Source: Petrolisthes cinctipes (lineage: Eukaryota > Arthropoda > Malacostraca > Decapoda > Porcellanidae). From it: a stretch of 64,000 nucleotides of DNA. The notes beneath the pieces are model-generated. The model saw only the letters and a program-made list of their open reading frames with translations. It was not told the origin of the DNA and searched no databases. The position numbers and the translations under genes were made by a program. This document shows positions 57,893-64,000 of the stretch, piece by piece (position 1 is the stretch's first letter; the number at the start of each line of letters is the position of its first letter). The stretch spans positions 6,005,001 through 6,069,000 of the forward strand of contig JAWQEG010000286.1 of assembly GCA_033782935.1 (NCBI GenBank). The letters are read 5' to 3'.

Positions 57893-58400
57893 TTACATAA
57901 TCCACCGTTTAATTTCTTTGTCTGAGTGTTTGGGTTGCAGGGTTGCCATACACATGTAAGGTACATTTTCATGAACAATTAAACCTTCCCCTGGGTACAC
58001 CTCAATCTTCCTTTCAGCCATGGTCGACAATCCAAGCAACCCGCTTGCCATCGGATGAAATTTACTTACAACATAAAATGATGCAGCAAAACTTGAACTA
58101 CTCCGGAAGTGAACTGGCAACCTCACAACTCCAAGAACTTCCACTGTAGTTCCTGACACCCCACTCAGTTGGTATTGTGGCTCTTGCAATGCATAACTCC
58201 TCTCAGAATGATGTTTTCTAATATTTTGATAGGTCTCCTTTGATATTAGATTGACTACTGCACCAGTATCAATCAAAAGTGCCCCCGGAACTGCACCTCT
58301 AGGGTACCCGTTTTTATGTGGTAGTCCGTACCCTGTATACCCATGAGCGTCGTGACCAACACCACGCAGAAACCTCCCAATGTCATCCTGATCGTCTGTG
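57893..58400 (-). pseudogene. Gypsy protease (element B)
   Basis: Frame 58276-57893, extending upstream to about 58400, contains LLIDTGAVVNLISKETY, the retropepsin active site DTGA, and GLLGLSTMAERKIEVYPG downstream, which corresponds to the second conserved block. It is followed by a stop and then the RT. It would cleave the Gag-Pol polyprotein. Confidence 0.75.
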
Positions 58401-58499
58401 AATAAATTATTTTGTTATAGTTTGTGCAAGATATTTTCCTGATTTTAGTTGCAATTTTGTCTCATGTTCTAACACTGTCCCAATTTCCACTGGAATCAT

Positions 58500-58705
58500 C
58501 TATCTAGGAACCTTCTTGATACAATCTACATGTACCCTGTGATCAGTATCTGCTACGTTATTCATGATCTACTAAATTGTTTCCCAGTACTCTGTTTACA
58601 ATATAGAGACCCTTGAATTTAAGAGATAGCTTACTCAATCTCTCTGGCGTTTTTACCACTTCTATATCTCCTTCCTCAATATATATATCCCTGGCTGTCT
58701 TATAT
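58500..58705 (-). pseudogene. Gypsy integrase C-terminal fragment (element C)
   Basis: The minus-strand stretch reads VVKTPERLSKLSLKFKGLYI and VNRVLGNNLVDHE, then after a frameshift DHRVHVDCIKKVPR. This is the SH3-like C-terminal tail of a Gypsy integrase. It is followed at about 58500 by a frame beginning MIPVEIGTVLEHETKLQLKS, whose nature I do not know. It lies upstream of the protease of element B, an order no single Gypsy element would have. Confidence 0.6.
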
Positions 58706-59851
58706 TACCTCCTGTTCACAAGACAAACTCCTCACATGAAAATCTGGACATTTGTCTGGAATATTGGTAAATACATCAAATACATATTCAAACTTGTAAA
58801 GAATAAAGTATACACAAGAGCTCGGGCTGCTCGGTCAGACAGCTTGAAAAACTTCAATAACAACAACAATAATACTTAGCATTCATCATTCATGTTGAAC
58901 AACATATATCACAAGACATTGAAATTGCATAAACATATGCAATTGACATGGCGATTACATACAGAGAATAGCCCATGTTGATACAAAATATTTCAAGGTT
59001 CTAACTAACCCTGTACTGTGCTACCTAAGCCGTTTTAATCCTGATCATCTACATTTCTTGTGAAACTTGTCATGTCTCCTGACTTTTAAACTTGCATTAT
59101 TCTTTCTTTAACTTGGAGTACTGTAACTATAACTATAGCTTTAACTGTGACTGACTTTGACTTTGCATAAGTAGGAGACAGAACATGTCTAACCACATGT
59201 TTGACATTCATATGAGTACACACAAGAATATTGTTTCAGTTGAGCACACAAATCCCAAATGATGCTCAGAGGCACTCATGCTTAGTCCTCATTCACTGAT
59301 GCGCCATCATTTTTGATACGTGTCATCTCACTCAGGCTACAACTCCTGTGAGAAATACTGACACCTAAAAATTAACCACAATTCACGACCAACAATATTA
59401 TCTCCACCAGTGCAAGTTTCACTGACGATATTATTGACATGAATGTAAGCCGCTTACTGTACTCAATATTAACTGTAATTACTGGAAGCTACTACCAAAT
59501 TATGGCAATCCGTAGTACTTCACTCGAGTAATCTCCATTATCACCATGACTAGCGATATGACCTGCTGTGTACTTACTTTATGTGTGCTGATCCTCTCAC
59601 TGTACCAACGTCCATTCCCCAACAAACAATACATTCCCCAATATATCACATATATATCAATCCCTCGAAAACCACAACTCCATGCATTGACTTGGTACAC
59701 ACGAGTGACGTGAAGGAAGAAAGGTTGCTTAAGTATTGCCTGAGATTCCTGTCTCTCCGTAATTGAGTACCCCTCAACTCTATTCATGTGACTGGACTGT
59801 TTATCATAGGCTGCAGCCTCCCCTTGTAACCGAAGTTACATAACATTAACT
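58706..59851. other. Possible retroelement-derived spacer, nothing recognised
   Basis: Lies between the integrase tail and a hAT MITE. A 95-codon minus-strand open frame (59787-59500) has no family resemblance. Possibly LTR or untranslated sequence of element C. Confidence 0.35.
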
Positions 59852-59859
59852 GCATAGAC

Positions 59860-60107
59860 CAGGGGTGTCAACACGCAGCCCACGGCACATTTTCTGCTCC
59901 GGACAGTCGGCCTGCCTTATGTTTATAACTTTAGAAGTAAACACAAGTGTAGATAAAATTTACCTTTCTTTCTTATTATTATTTTCATTAATCCATTATT
60001 ATTATAACTTCCTTAATATGTGGTATCGATCTGTTAATAATTATATGTCCCGCATACTGGATACCCTAAAAATGTGGCCCGCTGGGGTAATGAGTTTGAC
60101 AATCCTG
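59860..60107 (+). mobile_element. hAT-type MITE (CAGGGGTGTCAA)
   Basis: The 248 bp element starts CAGGGGTGTCAACACGCAGCC and ends TTGACAATCCTG, an imperfect inverse pair. It has internal GGCCCGC-type words near both ends, as in widespread hAT MITEs. The 8 bp flanks GCATAGAC and GTATGACC match at only four positions, so the insertion is old. Confidence 0.65.
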
Positions 60108-60115
60108 GTATGACC

Positions 60116-61019
60116 ATGCTAGTCAACCTTTAAAAACAATGGTACTTGGGTAGAACAGAACATTCCGTTAGCTGTCCTCAACCTGTTACAAGACAGTTAC
60201 AGGCCCCTATGTACCCCCATGCATCCGTATGTTAGTTTTTGAGCTTAACACAGGACTTTACAACTGTATAAGTTGTATAACTGTTAATCTTTCATTCCGT
60301 CCCTGGAACTGACTGTAATACAAGTCAATCTTTGACTCTGTATAAACCTCTGACTCCTTCTTTGGTCAAAATTCTATGTACTCACTAGTCCATCACACAC
60401 TGTTATGTATTACACCATAAGCTTCCTTCACACACACATTGTAACTGTATTTGACTGTCCTACTTACCTTGTTTATTGACTGCATTACTGCCTTGTACTT
60501 GTACTTCATATACTCCATATAAATGAATAACCTACTACCCATTCCTCCTTCATTGTAATAGATACATTGTATGAGAGATTATTCGAGGAACATCGGCTAT
60601 TCTTACTGCGTCACTACTTAATTCTTGAACCAGACTGTGCAACTGTGCCATACTGACTGACTGAGGTATGTGTCAAGGACGACATCATACGGCTGGCAAA
60701 GTCGTACATCTCACAAGAGTTTGCTTGTTACATTCTAGTACTCGTTACCTTGTTACCTTTCTGTTTACTTCTATGTAACCCTACTGCTTGAGTTCACATA
60801 ACTCGATGCTTCTATGCACAACAATGAGCATTTACACTTAGAACATGTTAAATAGGATTCCTACCTATCTTAAACGGCATGAAATATAGACTCTAAATAA
60901 TCCCCCTCTACTTAATTTGCCACCAAATATCTTGGTGGAGTCTGCTTCTGGTTACATCTGTTTTACTGCCCACCTTCTGACCTTTTGTTAATGGCATCTG
61001 TTTACACTATCAAGTGCTA
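60116..61019. other. Nothing recognised
   Basis: AT-rich sequence. On the minus strand a purine run AGTAGAGGGGGA near 60900-60912 could be a polypurine tract of an LTR element, with LTR-like sequence downstream, but no repeat partner is in the window to test this. Confidence 0.35.
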
Positions 61020-61850
61020 AACCCCCTTTCTTTGTCCAACTTTCTTTTTACGGACTCTCCTCTGGTCCTCTTCTGTTACCTACGCGCGTCTGCATAGCCT
61101 AAGCGATTCCCGCTTTACCCCAATTATGTAATATTCACACATATCACGCGCCTTGTCGACTTTCATCCAGTCTTCCCCATTAATATCCTTAGGCCATTTT
61201 GTATTTTTGTTTTTTTTATACAATTCTGTATTTTACTTCTAGCACCCGCCCTTGCGCCTGCAACTTCGAGCGGTGCACTCCCCTGCCTTGCAGACTACCC
61301 TAGTCCGCATATCCTATCTTGCCCCTAATCATCAGTAATATTGTATTCCACGAAAGACTGCTCGAGTCTCCGTATAAATTCCTCTATCGTAGGCTGTACC
61401 TCTTTTGTATACCTCTTTATTTTTGTTTTTTTGCAGGATCACCCTCAAACTTAGGGATTAAATCCTCACCTGTAAATACTCTCATAACCTTTACTGGCTA
61501 CTTTACGTGGGCGCGACCCACCACCAAATTGCCTTGTATACTAGGGTTAGTGACACTCTGCCCTGTCGCCTGACTATGGGCTGCTCCCCCAACACTACTG
61601 ATACTCCCAGTAGCCATTGGAATTGTATCTTGTACAATTGTAGTATTTTTATTAACCTTTCCCCTCCTTCTTGGCGGTAACTTACACACGTCTTCCCGTG
61701 TTCCTTCTGATACGTCACTACCCTCTACACGGAACTGATAACCTCTCCTTAACTGCCCTGGCACTGGACTATTTAGTCCCCTCAATTGCTCATATATATT
61801 AGTAGTATTGGGAGTTTGTGGGAAATTTAGTTCCCCATCCAAACTGCTAC
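61020..61850 (-). pseudogene. Gypsy-type gag fragment (element C)
   Basis: Minus-strand frame 61842-61498 reads MDGELNFPQTPNTTNIYEQL at the start, a linker rich in Gly, Ser and Thr, and VGRAHVK. After a stop it continues as VKVMRVFTGEDLIPKFEGD and EEFIRR-type words. This resembles the gag start of another Gypsy family. Frames are broken repeatedly below 61440. It may be the 5' end of the element whose integrase tail lies at 58500-58705. Confidence 0.5.
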
Positions 61851-62137
61851 TACTATCCTCTGAGTCCCCTCAATGATCCTAATCCTTTAAACATATCCCG
61901 TTAGAAATATTCCTACACACCTTCACCACATACCAATATAAAAAGACATATAGGCATACAAAAATACCCCAACAACGTGTCACTATTGTATGTGTTCACT
62001 GTGTATATGTATAGAATAAGAATAACTAACCAAGATTGGGAAAGGAGATTAGAGATGACAAATGAAGATGTAGCCAGGAATGTGTAGATGCCACACACCC
62101 CCAGAGTAAACGCTGGCCAGTCGTTCCTCTCACAGCT

Positions 62138-64000
62138 CAAGTTCAAGTTCAAGTTCAAGTTTAGGGTCCCGCAGAGGGCCGCTTATGGGCGGCGTAATAT
62201 GCGAGGGTTGTGCGGGGGATTTAGGGATCCAGGGCAGGATTAGCAAGAGGGTTAGGATAAGGGTGGATTGGGTCAGGAACTGTATATTGAGGATTAGGAT
62301 TGGGGAGGTAATGATTGGTGATCCTATTTCTAAACGTGTCAAGAGTGGGGCTATTAACTACGTGAGATGGGAAATGATTCCACTCTTGGATGCTGCGGGG
62401 AAAGAATGAGTGCCTAAATATATCAGTGCTTGTCTGGTATGTATGGTATTTTAAGTTTTGGCTGCCTCTAGTGGATTGTATACTTGTAGGGTGTAGATAT
62501 GTGTCTTTGTCTATGTCAACTAACTTGTTTGTGATTTTGTATATCATCTGTTGTCTGTGTATCTGTCTTCGTGTTACTAATGGGTCTAGTTTTGTGTCTT
62601 GTTTAAGCAAAGTGACTGATGTAGTGTGTCTGTAATCACGTCTGGCCCATCTTGCAGTCTTGTTTTGTATGGACTCTAATTTATTGATATTATTGTAAGT
62701 GTGTGGGTCCCAGACGGTGTCGCAATAATCTAAATGTGGCCGAACGAAAGTGTTACATGCAATAATTTTGGTGTCTGTGTTACACCTGCTGAGGTTCCTG
62801 CGCAAGAACCCCAGGACCCTACTAGCTTTGGCCCTGATGCTACCTATGTGTGTGTTCCACCTCATGTCCGCTGAGATGTGGACGCCCAAGTATTTGTTGT
62901 GGGAAGTGACTGTGTTGAGGTTGGTGTTGTGTAGTTGGTATGTATATGGAATGACATTATGGGCCCGGGTAAAACGGATGTGATGGCATTTGTCTGGTCT
63001 AAATGTCATCAGCCACTTGACTTCCCAGTCTTCAAGTGCAGTTAGGTCGTCCTGTAGTCGAAGGCAGTCATTCCTATCTTTAATCGGTCTGTAAACTAAG
63101 CTATCGTCTGCAAAGAGTCTAGTGGTAGAGGAAAGTGAGAGTGGGAGGTCATTAATGTATGAAAGGAAGAGAAGGGGACCCAGGACAGTGCCCTGGGGTA
63201 CCCCAGAAGTCACAGGAACAGATGGAGACTGACTACCGTCAAGAACTACACGTTGCTTACTGGTAGTCAAGAACGTTCTAATCCAGTGAAGAAGTTGTCC
63301 CTGTATGCCATAGAATTCTAATTTGTGTAGTAGTCTTTGGTGAGGAACTTTGTCGAAGGCTTTGGCAAAGTCTAATACTATGGCGTCAACCTGTCTAATT
63401 TTTGTGTCATTGAGGGACTGTAAGATGTCATGAGTAGTTACCAGTAGCTGCGTCTCACACGAGCGTGTAGGCCGAAAACCGTTTTGATTGTCAGTCAGTA
63501 TATTTTGTCTATCAAAGTGGTCCATTATGTGTCTATGAATAATGTGTTCTAAAATTTTGCAGGGGACCGAGGTAAGTGAAATAGGTCTATAATTAATGGG
63601 AAGGGTTCTGTCTCCGGATTTAAAAATTGGGGTCACATTTGCCAAAAGCCAGTCTCGGGGGAGTTCACCGGTCTGTAAAGTCTGTGAGAATATAACCTGC
63701 AGGACAGGGGCAAGAACGCTAGTATTAGTCCTCAATATCCTGCAGGGTATATTGTCTGGTCCAGTCGCTTTGTGTATGTCTACCTCGGATAAAAGTTTCT
63801 CAATTCCTTGGGTGTTTATATGAATGGGAGGGATAGGTGGGTGTGATGGTGTTGGCATGTCTGGTAAGTGTTCATGTTCATGGGTAAAAACGGACTGGAC
63901 TTGTGTGCTAAGGGCGTTGGCTTTGCCTTGTGGGTGTGTAACCAAGGAATTGTTATGTAGTAATGTTGTAATACCGGTCGAGTCTTGTTTGCGTGCTTTA
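62138..64000 (-). mobile_element. LINE with uninterrupted RT frame, running off the window
   Basis: On the minus strand one frame stays open from the right edge (64000) to 62221, at least 593 codons. It includes DIHKATGPDNIPCRIL, RDWLLANVTPIFKSGD, INYRPISLTSVPCKILEH, NGFRPTRSCETQLLV, VDAIVLDFAKAFDKVPH, SGVPQGTVLGPLLFLSYIND and catalytic RLFADDSLVYRP. The C-terminal part has RPHLDYCDTVWDPH and SFFPRSIQEWNHFP. The 3' end is a short tandem TTGAAC run (62138-62161). All RT boxes are intact, making it the best-preserved retroelement here. The endonuclease would lie beyond the window. The clade is CR1/Jockey-like; I cannot settle it. Confidence 0.9.

Overview
The window looks like invertebrate nuclear DNA, most likely from a decapod crustacean. 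The reasons are the AT-rich intron-containing sequence, the density of mixed transposable elements, and the LINE, Penelope and SINE types, which I recognise as common in decapods; the species is an inference. I see no bacterial operons, no CRISPR array, no rRNA and no free-standing tRNA gene. Almost everything outside one host gene is repeat-derived.

The one host gene I can support lies on the minus strand between about 12.7 and 32.4 kb. Four exons (32202-32388, 28029-28163, 13805-13959, 12747-12883) have matching splice sites and phases. They encode the first 200 residues of a SAM-dependent methyltransferase of the phosphoethanolamine N-methyltransferase family. Its introns are filled with mobile DNA. 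Intron 1 (about 4.0 kb) is mostly two inverted Penelope-like copies. Intron 2 (about 14.1 kb) holds a P-like transposon, an internally deleted hAT transposon, an RTE-type LINE broken by three later insertions, and a fourth LINE sitting inside a minisatellite. Intron 3 (0.9 kb) holds a Tc1/mariner-type MITE. The exons that finish the protein were not found.

Flanking this gene are two copies of the same roughly 9.4 kb unit, in the same orientation (355-8991, truncated on the right, and 33472-42867, complete). The complete copy is bounded by inverted arms of about 1.6 kb. Each complete arm carries the same hAT MITE at the same site, and the 6.2 kb core holds a decayed Jockey-type LINE and TTAA-type MITEs. 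I see no transposase in it.

From 42.9 to 54 kb there are LINE scraps, a long hairpin MITE, an RTE 3' fragment, a 355 bp TA/TATG microsatellite, a 1.66 kb terminal-inverted-repeat element and a second Penelope-like fragment with a GIY-YIG domain and a hammerhead-like core. From 54.4 to 61.9 kb there is a scrambled set of Ty3/Gypsy fragments on the minus strand (gag, LTR, RNase H, RT, protease, integrase C-terminus, another gag) in an order that implies nesting or recombination. The window ends with the 3' part of a LINE (62138-64000, minus) whose reverse transcriptase frame is uninterrupted and runs off the edge. Coordinates of repeat borders are by eye and may be off by several bases.
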